NCBI GenBank assembly: GCA_963775835.1
Contig: CAVZKV010000025.1
Coordinates: 124,001-188,000 of the forward strand
Origin: AWTP1-13 sp963775835
GTDB taxonomy: Bacteria; Pseudomonadota; Alphaproteobacteria; Rhizobiales; Hyphomicrobiaceae
DNA length: 64,000 nt
Reading direction: 5' to 3'
A program made the position numbers and the translations under genes. The notes under the pieces are model-generated. The model had not been told where the DNA came from. It searched no databases and was given only the letters and a program-made list of their open reading frames with translations. Positions 36,165 to 45,809 of the stretch are shown here, one piece after another; the first letter of the stretch is position 1; each line of letters starts with the position of its first letter.

Positions 36165-37127
36165 TTAAGCCGGCGACTTGGCGCCCGCGCGCGTCAGGCC
36201 AGCGTCCTCGCGCAAACTGCGGGCGATCGCCTTCTGCTGGTCGAACTCGGCGCGACGGCGTGCGATCTCCTCCGGCGCCAGGCGCGCAATATTGGAAAAG
36301 TCAAGTTTCCAGTCGGGGCTGTTGCTCCAGCGCAAAGGTGATTGCACGGTGGTACGCGGCTGGCTGGCCGATGCCAAGAGATCAAGGGCAAAATCAAGCG
36401 TGGCGCGCTGCGAGGCCGGATCTTTCGGTCGGCCTGCCGGATTACCGAGAGGAAAATCCGAAAACAACAGACGCGGTACACCCACGTACTCGACGATGTC
36501 TTTGGCGCAGCCCATCACTACCGTGGCGATGCCGGCACTTTCCAAGGCGCGTGCGGCAAGGCTTGCACTTTGGTGACAAACCGGACAGTTGGGCAACAGC
36601 AGCGCCGCGTCCACCCCGTCGGACTTGCAGCGGGCGACGAGCTCCGGGCAGTCGACCTCGAGGGTGACGCGATGGCTGCGGTTGGTCGGCAGTCCGTGAA
36701 AGCGGCGCCCAAGCCCACCGATGCGGCCGCTTGTTGCGGCAACGCGCAGTTCGGGCAAAGCGAAGTAGCTGCCGGGATCCTCCGCGGTCGTATGTTTTCG
36801 ATCTATACCGACGTGGGAGATGCGCAGATCGTGGTCCTTGGCGGTGTCGCCAGAATAGACCGTGTAGAATTTGGCGGCCGAGTTGTAAGGTGCGCCGGGT
36901 CCCTGATCGCCCTTGTCCGGCTGATAAGGCGCCGCGGTGGTGACGAGCGTCAAGCGGCACTCTCGCAGCGGCTTTCGCAACCGATGCAACGGCACTTCGG
37001 CGTAGTGGGCCCATGCGTAGGGGGCGCCATAGCCAAGCGCAAGGTAGTAGTCGCGTATTCTTTGCCGGTAGGGGATCGGTGCATCGTGCGCCGGGGCAAA
37101 GCCGAAGTTTTCTGGGCGTTCGGTCAT
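36165..37127 (-). CDS. Glycine/sarcosine/betaine/D-proline reductase-like protein (GrdB/PrdB family), Cys form
   Basis: A 320-residue protein of the reductase B-subunit family. In clostridial GrdB/PrdB a selenocysteine sits in the active motif; here the equivalent is NCPVCHQSASLAARALE with ordinary TGT codons (36576-36587). Supporting motifs are SHVGIDRKHT and PELRVAATSGRIGGLGRRFHGL. The chosen start MTERPENF has GGAG upstream. In an aerobic context it may act as a thiol-disulfide or dehalogenase-like reductase. The partner subunits (GrdA, GrdC, PrdA) are not in the window. Confidence 0.78.
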   Translation of the reverse strand: MTERPENFGFAPAHDAPIPYRQRIRDYYLALGYGAPYAWAHYAEVPLHRLRKPLRECRLTLVTTAAPYQPDKGDQGPGAPYNSAAKFYTVYSGDTAKDHDLRISHVGIDRKHTTAEDPGSYFALPELRVAATSGRIGGLGRRFHGLPTNRSHRVTLEVDCPELVARCKSDGVDAALLLPNCPVCHQSASLAARALESAGIATVVMGCAKDIVEYVGVPRLLFSDFPLGNPAGRPKDPASQRATLDFALDLLASASQPRTTVQSPLRWSNSPDWKLDFSNIARLAPEEIARRRAEFDQQKAIARSLREDAGLTRAGAKSPA

Positions 37128-37247
37128 CGTCTTAGCTCCAGGGCTGCTTGTGAGTTCGACCTGCTCGCTGCATTTGGCAAACCTTTTGAGCCGTGTGCAA
37201 GGGCTTGCTAGGTTGGCGCAATTCTTAACGGTTCTGCGAGGCGCACC

Positions 37248-37994
37248 ATGAGCGAGGCCCCCGTCACCTACCAATCCAGCAACGGCGTTGCCCTCATCAC
37301 GATTAATCGGCCGGACCGCATGAACAGGCTCGACGACGGCATCGTCGAGGCGTTGCACGGCGCCTGGCAGCGGCTGATGGGCTGCGATGACGATCGCGTA
37401 GCCGTGCTGACGGGTGCCGGCGACCGGGCGTTTACGGCCGGCGCCGACCTCACGGCGCTACCCACCAGCCTTTACCGCGGCATTCCCGGGGTCGGCGTTG
37501 CCGTCGATAAGCCGGTGATTGGCGCGGTTGCGGGTTGGGTGGTGGGGGGCGGCATGGTACTTACTACCATGTGCGACATTTTGATCGCCGCCGACAATGC
37601 CCGGTTTTCCTATCCCGAGGTCAAGGTGGGGTTCACCGGTGGCATCATCAGCAATCTCGCCTCGCGCATCCCGCACAAGATCGCCATGGAGCTCTTGTTG
37701 CTCGGTGAGCCGATCGACGCCCGGCGCGCCTACGAGGTTGGCTACGTCAACAAGGTGGTCGCCGTAGCCGAGTTGCTGCCAACGGCGATGGACTATGCGC
37801 GGCGGATAGCTGCTACCGCGCCGCTGCCATCGCGGGCGCTGAAACGCTTTGTCACCGAAACGCTGCCCAAAAGCCCGACCGAGATTGCCGGCATTGCGCG
37901 CGCCGAGGTCGACGCGATCTTCGCCAGCGAGGACTGGACCGAAGGCCGCGCCGCCTTCGCACAAAAGCGGCCCGCGGTCTATCGGGGCAAGTAG
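37248..37994 (+). CDS. Enoyl-CoA hydratase/isomerase family protein, one catalytic Glu missing
   Basis: Crotonase-fold protein of 248 residues. Oxyanion motifs are FTAGADLTAL and GWVVGGGMVLTT. The position of the first catalytic Glu is Val104 (GGGMV), while the second Glu is kept (E124 in SYPEVKVG). It may therefore be an isomerase, lyase or hydrolase rather than a hydratase. It is divergent from the GrdB-like gene and converges with tctC 13 bp away. Confidence 0.84.
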   Translation: MSEAPVTYQSSNGVALITINRPDRMNRLDDGIVEALHGAWQRLMGCDDDRVAVLTGAGDRAFTAGADLTALPTSLYRGIPGVGVAVDKPVIGAVAGWVVGGGMVLTTMCDILIAADNARFSYPEVKVGFTGGIISNLASRIPHKIAMELLLLGEPIDARRAYEVGYVNKVVAVAELLPTAMDYARRIAATAPLPSRALKRFVTETLPKSPTEIAGIARAEVDAIFASEDWTEGRAAFAQKRPAVYRGK

Positions 37995-38007
37995 GCAGCG
38001 CGCCGGT

Positions 38008-38976
38008 CTACTCCAGCGTCATGTTGGTGGCCTTGATCAGCTCGACGTTGCGGGCGGTATCTTCCTCGAGGTAGGCGACCATTTCCTCGGGCGTTTGCGT
38101 CGGCACCACGGTATTGATCGATCGCATTCGGTCGCGCATTTCCTCACTATTGGCGATCTCGACGATCTTGGCGTTGAGCTTGGCGACGATCGCCTTGGCT
38201 GTGCCGGCCGGGGCGAAGAGCGAATACCAGATCGGCACATCCGAATTGGCATAGCCGCACTCCGTGAGTGTCGGCACATCCGGGAAGTCCGGGTGGCGCG
38301 TCGCATTGTTGATGTTGAGAAGCAAGAGCTTGCCGGCCTTAACGTGCGGGATGGTGTTGATCTCATTCATCATCTGCACGGTATTGGGCAGGTGATCATT
38401 GAGCGCATCGGCGCTGCCGCGATAGGGCACGTGCAGGATATCGATGCCCGCCCGATACTTCAGCATCTCGATGCGCAGGTGGGTGGCGGTGCCAAGACCC
38501 GCCGAGCCGTAGGAAAGTTTGCCGGCATTGGCCTTGGCGTACTCGATCATCTCTTTGAAAGTCTTCGGTCCGACCGCCGGATGCATGGAAAAGCCGGTGA
38601 CGAAATCGCCAACCCGGCCCACCGGCAAAAAGCTTTTGGGATCGTAGGGGGTCTTGCGCAGGCTGGGCAGCACGCTGAGCGTTGCATTGGGCGTGAGCAA
38701 GAAGCTGTAACCGTCGGGCGCCGCCTTGGCCGCCGCCTCGGTGCCGATCATGCCAGCGGCGCCACCGCGATTCTCAATGATGAACTGCTGGCCGAAACTT
38801 TGTGAGAGCTTTTCGGCCCAGGGACGGCCGATGAGATCCGTGCCGCCGCCGGGAGCATAGGGCAGGATCAGCTTGACGGGCTTGTCGGGCCAGTTCTGGA
38901 CCTGGGCCGAGGCTTTTCCGGCAAAAGGGGCCGCCAGTGCCGCACCGGCTAAGGCGAGAAATTCGCGACGACGCAT
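38008..38976 (-). CDS. tctC: Tripartite tricarboxylate transporter substrate-binding protein TctC (Bug family)
   Basis: A periplasmic binding protein of 322 residues with a signal peptide (RRREFLALAGAALAAPFAGKASA, with an RRREF start that may be Tat). Motifs of the Bug family are NWPDKPVKLILPYAPGGGTD, QQFIIENRGGAAGMIGTE and LHVPYRGSADAL. It is the last gene of tctBAC, 74 bp after tctA. Ligands in the family include citrate and aromatic or dicarboxylic acids; this one is unknown. Confidence 0.9.
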   Translation of the reverse strand: MRRREFLALAGAALAAPFAGKASAQVQNWPDKPVKLILPYAPGGGTDLIGRPWAEKLSQSFGQQFIIENRGGAAGMIGTEAAAKAAPDGYSFLLTPNATLSVLPSLRKTPYDPKSFLPVGRVGDFVTGFSMHPAVGPKTFKEMIEYAKANAGKLSYGSAGLGTATHLRIEMLKYRAGIDILHVPYRGSADALNDHLPNTVQMMNEINTIPHVKAGKLLLLNINNATRHPDFPDVPTLTECGYANSDVPIWYSLFAPAGTAKAIVAKLNAKIVEIANSEEMRDRMRSINTVVPTQTPEEMVAYLEEDTARNVELIKATNMTLE

Positions 38977-39050
38977 TCTTGGTCCTCTCTAGATCGGTCT
39001 CGAGCGCTGCGAAGCGGAAGCATGCCGCCTGCTGTGGGTGGGCGTCAAAT

Positions 39051-40559
39051 CTACTCTTGGAATGCCGCCTGGCGCGCCTTGCGCACGTTGGGCAGGACGA
39101 CAAATACCAGCAGCAGGGCCGCAAGCAGCAGGAAGCACAGCGACAATGGTCGCTGTAAGAACACCCAAGGATCACCGCGCGACAGCAACATGGTGCGCCG
39201 CATGTAGACTTCCATCATCGGCCCGAGCAGGAAGCCGAGCAGCAGGGGTGCCGGCTCGAAATCGAGCTTCATCAGCAAGTATCCGAACAGGCCGAACGCG
39301 GCGATCATGAGCACTTCGTTGGCGGAGTTGTTGAGGCTGTAAACCCCAATGCAGCAAAAGAACAGAATTGCAATGGCCAAGAGTCGATAGGGCACCAGCA
39401 GCAAACGCACCCAGATGCCGATCAGGGGCAGATTGAGCACGATCAGCATCAGGTTGCCAAACCACATGCTGACGATCATGCCCCAAAACAGCCCGGGTCT
39501 TTGTTCCATCACCTGCGGGCCGGGGACGATGCCATGGATCATCATGCCGCCAATCATCATCGCCATTACGGCGTTGGATGGAATGCCGAGCGTAAGCATC
39601 GGAATGAAGGAGGTCTGTGCCGCGGCATTGTTGGCGCTCTCGGGCGCGGCCACGCCCTCGATCATGCCGGTGCCAAACTTCTCCGGCGTGCGTGAGACCT
39701 TCTTCTCCAGCGTGTAGGCCGAGAAGGAAGCGAGGATCGCGCCTCCCCCGGGCAGAATCCCGAGCAGTCCACCCAGTACGGTTCCCCGCAGAATTGGTGC
39801 AATCGAGCGCCGCATGTCCTCGCGCGTGGGCATCAGTCCACTGACTTTCGAGCTGGCGAGCTCGGCCCGCTCTGGATTGGTCAGATTGGCGATGATCTCC
39901 GCGACGCCGAACACGCCCATGGCGAGCGGCACGAAGCCGATGCCGTCGAACAGATCGCTGATGCCGAAGGTGTAGCGCAAGTTACCGGTGTTGACATCGG
40001 TGCCGATCAGGCCAAGCAGCATGCCAAGGAACACCATGCCGAAGGCCTTGAGCACCGAACCGCGCGCCAGCACGATGGCGAACACCAAGCCGAGCGTCAT
40101 CAGCGAGAAGTAGTCGGGCGGCGTGAATTGTTGAGCCAGCCGCGTCAGCGGCGGTGCCGCCAGCGCAATCGCGATGGTCGCCACGCAGCCGGCAAAGAAG
40201 GATCCGAGCGCGGCGATGGCGAGCGCCGGGCCGGCGCGGCCCTGGCGCGCCATCTGGTAGCCGTCGAGCGTGGTTACCACCGAGCTCGATTCGCCCGGTA
40301 GGTTGACGAGGATGGCCGTGGTGGAGCCACCGTATTGCGCGCCGTAGTAGATGCCAGCCAGCATGATCAGGGCGCCCTCGGCCGGCAACAGGTAGGTGAC
40401 GGGCAGCAGCAGCGCCATGGTGGCGACCGGGCCGACCCCCGGCAGCACGCCGATGCAGGTGCCGATGACCGCGCCGGCCAGGCACCACAGCAGGTTCTGC
40501 AGCGAGACCGCCACCGAAAACCCGAGCCCAAGATTGGCGAGAAGGCCCCCTAGTTCCAT
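39051..40559 (-). CDS. tctA: Tripartite tricarboxylate transporter large permease TctA
   Basis: Large membrane subunit, 502 residues, with about 12 hydrophobic segments. Characteristic sequences are GTCIGVLPGVGPVATMALLL, YYGAQYGGSTTAILVNLPGE, GILPGGGAILASFSAY and LTLGIPSNAVMAMMIGGM. The start lies 10 bases inside the end of tctB, so the two are coupled; the longer open frame upstream covers tctB and is not real. Confidence 0.93.
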   Translation of the reverse strand: MELGGLLANLGLGFSVAVSLQNLLWCLAGAVIGTCIGVLPGVGPVATMALLLPVTYLLPAEGALIMLAGIYYGAQYGGSTTAILVNLPGESSSVVTTLDGYQMARQGRAGPALAIAALGSFFAGCVATIAIALAAPPLTRLAQQFTPPDYFSLMTLGLVFAIVLARGSVLKAFGMVFLGMLLGLIGTDVNTGNLRYTFGISDLFDGIGFVPLAMGVFGVAEIIANLTNPERAELASSKVSGLMPTREDMRRSIAPILRGTVLGGLLGILPGGGAILASFSAYTLEKKVSRTPEKFGTGMIEGVAAPESANNAAAQTSFIPMLTLGIPSNAVMAMMIGGMMIHGIVPGPQVMEQRPGLFWGMIVSMWFGNLMLIVLNLPLIGIWVRLLLVPYRLLAIAILFFCCIGVYSLNNSANEVLMIAAFGLFGYLLMKLDFEPAPLLLGFLLGPMMEVYMRRTMLLSRGDPWVFLQRPLSLCFLLLAALLLVFVVLPNVRKARQAAFQE

Positions 40560-41008
40560 GCGTACCCCGTCGGCAGGGCGGGAATGGGCATGCCAAGGCC
40601 GTAAATGAACAGGCCGACGCCGAGCCCGAGCATGAGGAGCGCGAACATTAGGTACTCGCGCCAGCGCGTATCCGGCGTGCCCAGCGCGGTCAGGGTCATC
40701 GCCACGATCATGGTCACCACCAGGCCCAACCGGTCGACCAACAGTGCGAAAGCGACCGTCGCCAATGTGACCATGATGGCGGGTCGCCAGGCCCAGGCGG
40801 AAAGGGGCGGGCTGCCGGCAAGGGCGGCCTTGAGCCAGAGCAGCACGCCGGTCGCGACCAGGCACCAGCTCAGGATGTGGGGCAAGACGCCGGTACCGGG
40901 CCTTTGCGGGGTTCCCATCGGATAGTCGGCGCCGATCCAGAGGCCAGCCAGTCCAAAGCCAAGCAACAGCAGGCCGGCCGCAAAATCTTGGGAGCTCCGC
41001 ATGCGCAT
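40550..41008 (-). CDS. tctB: Tripartite tricarboxylate transporter small permease TctB
   Basis: Small membrane subunit, 152 residues, with four hydrophobic segments. Family features are GLWIGADYPMGTPQRPGTGVLPHILS near the N-terminus and a final hydrophobic GLGVGLFIYGLGMPIPALP. An ATG two codons further in is an equally possible start. It is the first gene of tctBAC. Confidence 0.88.
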   Translation of the reverse strand: MRMRSSQDFAAGLLLLGFGLAGLWIGADYPMGTPQRPGTGVLPHILSWCLVATGVLLWLKAALAGSPPLSAWAWRPAIMVTLATVAFALLVDRLGLVVTMIVAMTLTALGTPDTRWREYLMFALLMLGLGVGLFIYGLGMPIPALPTGYAWN

Positions 41009-41101
41009 TGCCAGACGTCTTCCCCTGCGCGCTTTTGGCCAAGCTTACTTGCAATGCGCCAAGAGGGGTAGAGCGAATGCCGGGGCAAGCGCCGGCGGCT
41101 A

Positions 41102-42253
41102 TTAGGTGTTGTGCTTGACGAGAATATCGCCGCTCACCTGCTTCACATCGCGCAGGCCGCAGAGCGCCATGGTGACATCGAGTTCCTTGCGGATGATTTC
41201 GAGGGATTTGGCGACACCGGCCTCGCCCAGAGCGCCGAGGCCGTAGACATAGGCGCGGCCGATGAAAACGCCTTTGGCGCCCAGCGCCAGGGCCTTGATG
41301 ACGTCTTGTCCGGACCGAATTCCACCATCCATCAGGACCTCGATTCGGCTCCCCACGCTGCGGGCGATCTCGGGCAACGCCGATATGGACGAGGGGGCGC
41401 CGTCGAGCTGCCGGCCGCCGTGGTTGGAGACGATGATGGCATCGGCGCCGCTGCGAACCGCAAGCTCGGCATCCTCAGGGTCGAGAATGCCCTTGAGAAT
41501 AAGCTTGCCGCCCCAGCGCTCCTTGATGCGTTTGACGTCGTCCCAATTGAGGCTTGGGTCGAACTGTTCGGCGGTCCAGGCGGAGAGCGCGCGCGTGTCC
41601 TTAACGCCCTTGGCGTGGCCGACAATGTTGCGGAAGGTGCGGCGTTTGGTGCCGAGCATGCCCAACCACCAGCGCGGTTTGCCGGCGATATCGATGATGT
41701 TGGCGAGCGTCATCTTTGGCGGCGCGGTAAGGCCATTTTTCACGTCCTTGTGGCGCTGGCCGAGGATTTGCAGATCCAGCGTCAGCACCAGGGCCGAGCA
41801 GCCCGCCGCCTTGGCACGACCAATCAGGCGATCGATGAAGTCGCGATCGCGCATGACATAGAGCTGGAACCAGAACGGCTTGTCGACCCCCTCGGCCACG
41901 TCCTCGATCGAGCAGATGCTCATGGTTGAGAGGGTAAAGGGAACCCCCGCCGCCGCGGCGGCGCGCGCGGCCAGCACCTCACCGTCGGCGTGCTGCATGC
42001 CGGTGAGGCCGACGGGCGCCAATGCGACGGGCATGGAGACCGGTTGGCCGATCATGCTGCTGGCAAGCGTACGGTTCGACATGTCGACGGCGACGCGTTG
42101 GCGCAAGTGAAGGCGTTGGAAGTCGGTTTCATTGGCGCGGTAGGTGCTCTCGCTCCAGGCACCCGAGTCGGCGTAGTCATAAAACATTTTCGGCACGCGG
42201 CGCTGAGCAAGTACGCGCAAGTCTTCGACGCAAGTGATGATAGGCGCGGCCAT
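41102..42253 (-). CDS. FMN-dependent alpha-hydroxy-acid oxidase/dehydrogenase (LldD-like)
   Basis: A 383-residue TIM-barrel flavoenzyme that oxidises an L-2-hydroxyacid such as L-lactate. Motifs: KMFYDYADSGAWSE, VALAPVGLTGMQHADGE, TLDLQILGQRHKDVKNG, and the catalytic SNHGGRQLDGAPSS with the active His and Arg. The C-terminal DGGIRSGQDVIKALALGAKGVFIGR binds the FMN phosphate. The chosen start has GGGAGG upstream. Lactate, glycolate and mandelate are all possible substrates. Confidence 0.91.
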   Translation of the reverse strand: MAAPIITCVEDLRVLAQRRVPKMFYDYADSGAWSESTYRANETDFQRLHLRQRVAVDMSNRTLASSMIGQPVSMPVALAPVGLTGMQHADGEVLAARAAAAAGVPFTLSTMSICSIEDVAEGVDKPFWFQLYVMRDRDFIDRLIGRAKAAGCSALVLTLDLQILGQRHKDVKNGLTAPPKMTLANIIDIAGKPRWWLGMLGTKRRTFRNIVGHAKGVKDTRALSAWTAEQFDPSLNWDDVKRIKERWGGKLILKGILDPEDAELAVRSGADAIIVSNHGGRQLDGAPSSISALPEIARSVGSRIEVLMDGGIRSGQDVIKALALGAKGVFIGRAYVYGLGALGEAGVAKSLEIIRKELDVTMALCGLRDVKQVSGDILVKHNT

Positions 42254-42389
42254 AATGTTTTCCTCCCGCGTGTGCGTCGCCAAACTCGCCGACAAGAGAC
42301 ACGCCCCGGTGCGCTTTCCAGCAGAGCTTGGAGCGATGATCAAGGGGGAAGTGAAGCCTAAGGTGGCAATGGGGGCTGGGACCGGTCAA

Positions 42390-45300
42390 TCAATGGAAAT
42401 CGCGGCTCTTAGGCGGCTTCCAGGAGCCTTCCCGCACCTGCTTGGCGGTCGCGGGCATGCCGGCGGTACCATCGCCGAGTGCACGCAACTCAGCCGAACG
42501 GTCGACAAGCCGCTCGGCCACAACGTGGATGACCAGCCCCTGGCGTTCTATGCGGCCGTGCACTTCCAGAAATTGCGCCGACATCACAACGCGCCGGTTC
42601 TTAGCGAATACCTTGGGCCACACCACCACGTTGACGATGCCGGTTTCGTCCTCGAGGGTGAGGAAGATCACGCCTTTGGCGGTGCCGGGGCGCTGGCGAA
42701 CCAGCACCAAACCGGCGACCGACACGCGTCGGCCGGCCAATTGCTCGTCCCAATGCTCGGCGCTGGTGAGGATGCCGCGGGCGGCTAGAGGTCGACGGAA
42801 GAAGGCAATGGGGTGAGCTTTCAGCGAAAGGCTGATGGCGGCGTAGTCTTCCACCACGTGTTCACCCAAGGTGATGGTGGGTAACGCAACGGTAGGCTCG
42901 GCGAAAAGGTCACCGGTCCCATGCGTTAGCAGCGATACTGCGCTGGAGGCCATTGGCTTTGGCCTTTTGTTGAGTGCGCCGCCGCCGAGGCCCTTGACGG
43001 CCCACAGAGCCGCGCGCCGGTCGAGACCGATCGAGCGAAAGGCATCAGCGTTGGCTAGTCGCTCCAGAACGCTCACGGGGGCGCCGGTGCGCATCCACAG
43101 CGATAAGATGTCGGAGTAGCCATCGCCCCGGCTAGCCACAATTGTCTTTTGCGTCGCCTCCTCCGCCAGCCCGCTGATCAGGCATAAGCCGAGACGAACC
43201 GCCCGGCGTTCTTTCGTCGCCTCGGAAAGTGCAGCAACCTCTGGTCCTGTTCGAGGCTGGCCTGCGCTAGTATCGCTCTCCATTTCCACGCCGGCAGCCC
43301 GGGAAGACAAAGGCTCCAGCGTGCAGGCCCAATCGCTAAGATTGATGTCGGGCTGATGCACCTTGACGCCATGCTCGCGCGCATCGCGCACGAGTTGTGC
43401 CGGTTGGTAGAAGCCCATGGGCTGGCTGTTCAGGATCGCTGCACAAAAGGCGTCGGGGTAGTGATACTTGAGCCAGGAGGAGACATAGACGAGGTGAGCG
43501 AAGCTTGCCGCATGGCTCTCCGGGAAACCATATTCGCCAAAGCCCTCGATCTGGCTGAAGCAGCGTTCGGCGAATTCCTGCGCGTAGCCGTTCTGAACCA
43601 TGCCGGCGATGAATTTCTCGCGAAAGGTGTGAATGGTTCCCACGTGCCGAAAAGTGGCCATGGCGCGGCGTAGCCGATCGGCTTCATCCGGGGTGAAGCC
43701 CGCCGCCACAATGGCGATCTGCATCGCCTGTTCCTGGAACAATGGTACGCCTAAAGTTTTTTGCAGCACCGCCTTGAGAGCCTCGGAGGGATAGCTAACC
43801 GGCTCGAGCTTGTCGCGACGGCGCAGGTAGGGATGCACCATGTCGCCCTGGATGGGTCCAGGGCGCACGATCGCCACTTCAATGACGAGATCGTAAAAGC
43901 AGACCGGCTTGAGCCGCGGCAGCATCGACATCTGTGCACAACTCTCGACCTGGAACACGCCCACCGAATCGGCTCGCGAGAGCATCTCGTACACCTTGTG
44001 ATCCTCGCGCGGTACGTTGGAGAGCGTATAGGCCTTGCCGTAATGCTGCGCGATGAGATCAAAGGCCTTGCGGATACATGTGAGCATGCCAAGCGCCAGC
44101 ACATCCACCTTCAGCATGCCGAGTGCGTCGATATCGTCCTTATCCCATTCGAGAAAGGTTCTGTCCGCCATGGCGCCATTGTGGATGGGAGCGGTCTCAT
44201 CGAGGCGTTCGCGCGTTAGCACAAAGCCGCCGACGTGCTGGGAAAGATGGCGTGGAAAGCCCAGCAGCGTGCGGGCGAGACCAATGGCCTGTTGAATGTC
44301 AGGATTGGCAGGATCGAGACCTGCCTCGGTGATGTGCTCGTCGGGGATCTCGCCGTCGCCTTCGCCCCAGATTAGGCCGGCAAGGCTTGCCGTCACATCT
44401 TCTTTGAGGCCCATCGCCTTGCCGACCTCGCGGATTGCCATGCGCGGTCGGTAGTGAATGACAGTGGAGCAGATGGCGGCACGTTCGCGGCCATAGCGCT
44501 GATAGATATACTGGATAACTTCCTCGCGCCGCTCGTGCTCGAAATCGACGTCGATATCGGGCGGCTCGCGACGGTCGGCGGAGATGAACCGTTCGAACAA
44601 GAGATCAATTTGGGTGGGGTCGACGGAGGTGATGCCGAGGCAATAGCACACGGCGCTGTTGGCGGCCGAGCCGCGACCCTGACAAAGGATCGGCGTTTCC
44701 AGTTGCTCACGAGCGTAGCGGACGATGTCATAGACGGTGAGGAAATAGCGTGCGTAGTCGAGCCGGGCGATGAGGTCGAGTTCCTTGTCGATGAGCGCTT
44801 GCACCTTGGCGGGTACGCCATTGGGATAGCGCCGCCTCGCCTGCTGGGCCGTCAGCTCTTCGAGATAGGCTTGCGGCATTCGGCCGGGTGGCACGGGCTC
44901 TTGCGGGTATTCATAGCGCAGCTGATCGAGGCAGAACGTAATGCGGCCTACAAGCTCGAAGGTGCGGGCGATGGCTTCGGGATAGCGTGCGAACAGGCGT
45001 GACATTTCGGCGGCGGGCTTCAAGTGCCGCTCTGCATTGGCTTCCAGGCGATAGCCCGCTTGCGCAATCGTGCATTTTTCGCGGATGCAGGTGAGCACGT
45101 CTGCGAGCAAACGGCGGTTGGGGTGGTGATAAAGCGCATCGGTGGTAGCGAGCAGCGGGGTGCGTGCAGTCGCAGCCAGCTCGGCCAGCTCGCCTAATCG
45201 GCGCTGCTCATCGCCGCGGTAGGTGAAGGTGGCGGCAAGATAACTACGGCCGGGCGCGGCCTTTTTAAGGGTCGACAAGCGATCGGCTAGGTCCGCCGTT

Positions 45301-45686
45301 GGGCGCTGGGGCGGAACAACGATAAAGATCTGGCCGTCGCTTTCGGCCAGCAGGTCCTGGAATGTGAAGTGACATTCGCCTTTCAAGGCGCGCCGATTGC
45401 CGGTTGTGAGCAATCGGCAGAGCCGGCCGTAGGCCGAGCGATCGGTCGGATAGCAGACGGTCTCGAAACCATCCGTGGTCAGGAGCCGGGCGCCGACCAG
45501 GAGGCGAATGCCATACTCTTTTGCTGCCTGGTGGGCGCGGACGACGCCGGCCAGCGTATTGCGATCGGCAATGCCGATGGCAGCAAGCCCCAGCTCGGAC
45601 GCTTGCCCCACCATCTCATGCGGGTGTGAGGCCCCGCGCAGGAAGGAAAAATTGGTGGCAGCGATCAACTCGGCGAAGGCGACCAT
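42390..45686 (-). CDS. dnaE2: Error-prone DNA polymerase III alpha subunit DnaE2 (ImuC)
   Basis: The translesion polymerase of the SOS mutagenesis cassette, 1098 residues. The PHP domain is degenerate: the usual His ligands are replaced in AATNFSFLRGASHPHEM, as in other DnaE2. The polymerase active site includes GRGSAANSAVCYCLG and PPDIDVDFEHERR (catalytic Asp), then the HVGGFVLTRERLDE and GFGEYGFPESHAASFA blocks. A C-terminal OB fold is present; the tau-binding tail of DnaE1 is not seen. The start is MVAFAEL, 123 bp after imuB. It works with ImuA and ImuB. Confidence 0.95.
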   Translation of the reverse strand: MVAFAELIAATNFSFLRGASHPHEMVGQASELGLAAIGIADRNTLAGVVRAHQAAKEYGIRLLVGARLLTTDGFETVCYPTDRSAYGRLCRLLTTGNRRALKGECHFTFQDLLAESDGQIFIVVPPQRPTADLADRLSTLKKAAPGRSYLAATFTYRGDEQRRLGELAELAATARTPLLATTDALYHHPNRRLLADVLTCIREKCTIAQAGYRLEANAERHLKPAAEMSRLFARYPEAIARTFELVGRITFCLDQLRYEYPQEPVPPGRMPQAYLEELTAQQARRRYPNGVPAKVQALIDKELDLIARLDYARYFLTVYDIVRYAREQLETPILCQGRGSAANSAVCYCLGITSVDPTQIDLLFERFISADRREPPDIDVDFEHERREEVIQYIYQRYGRERAAICSTVIHYRPRMAIREVGKAMGLKEDVTASLAGLIWGEGDGEIPDEHITEAGLDPANPDIQQAIGLARTLLGFPRHLSQHVGGFVLTRERLDETAPIHNGAMADRTFLEWDKDDIDALGMLKVDVLALGMLTCIRKAFDLIAQHYGKAYTLSNVPREDHKVYEMLSRADSVGVFQVESCAQMSMLPRLKPVCFYDLVIEVAIVRPGPIQGDMVHPYLRRRDKLEPVSYPSEALKAVLQKTLGVPLFQEQAMQIAIVAAGFTPDEADRLRRAMATFRHVGTIHTFREKFIAGMVQNGYAQEFAERCFSQIEGFGEYGFPESHAASFAHLVYVSSWLKYHYPDAFCAAILNSQPMGFYQPAQLVRDAREHGVKVHQPDINLSDWACTLEPLSSRAAGVEMESDTSAGQPRTGPEVAALSEATKERRAVRLGLCLISGLAEEATQKTIVASRGDGYSDILSLWMRTGAPVSVLERLANADAFRSIGLDRRAALWAVKGLGGGALNKRPKPMASSAVSLLTHGTGDLFAEPTVALPTITLGEHVVEDYAAISLSLKAHPIAFFRRPLAARGILTSAEHWDEQLAGRRVSVAGLVLVRQRPGTAKGVIFLTLEDETGIVNVVVWPKVFAKNRRVVMSAQFLEVHGRIERQGLVIHVVAERLVDRSAELRALGDGTAGMPATAKQVREGSWKPPKSRDFH

Positions 45687-45809
45687 GGTTTGCCCTTTGC
45701 TCTTATGCCGAACCGTCGCGTGTTTCCTTTGCGTGCCCGTCGAAGACACGGGGGGAGAGACTGACGGTCAAACGATCGCCAGATGGGTTGGAAAGAGGGC
45801 AGGGGTTGC

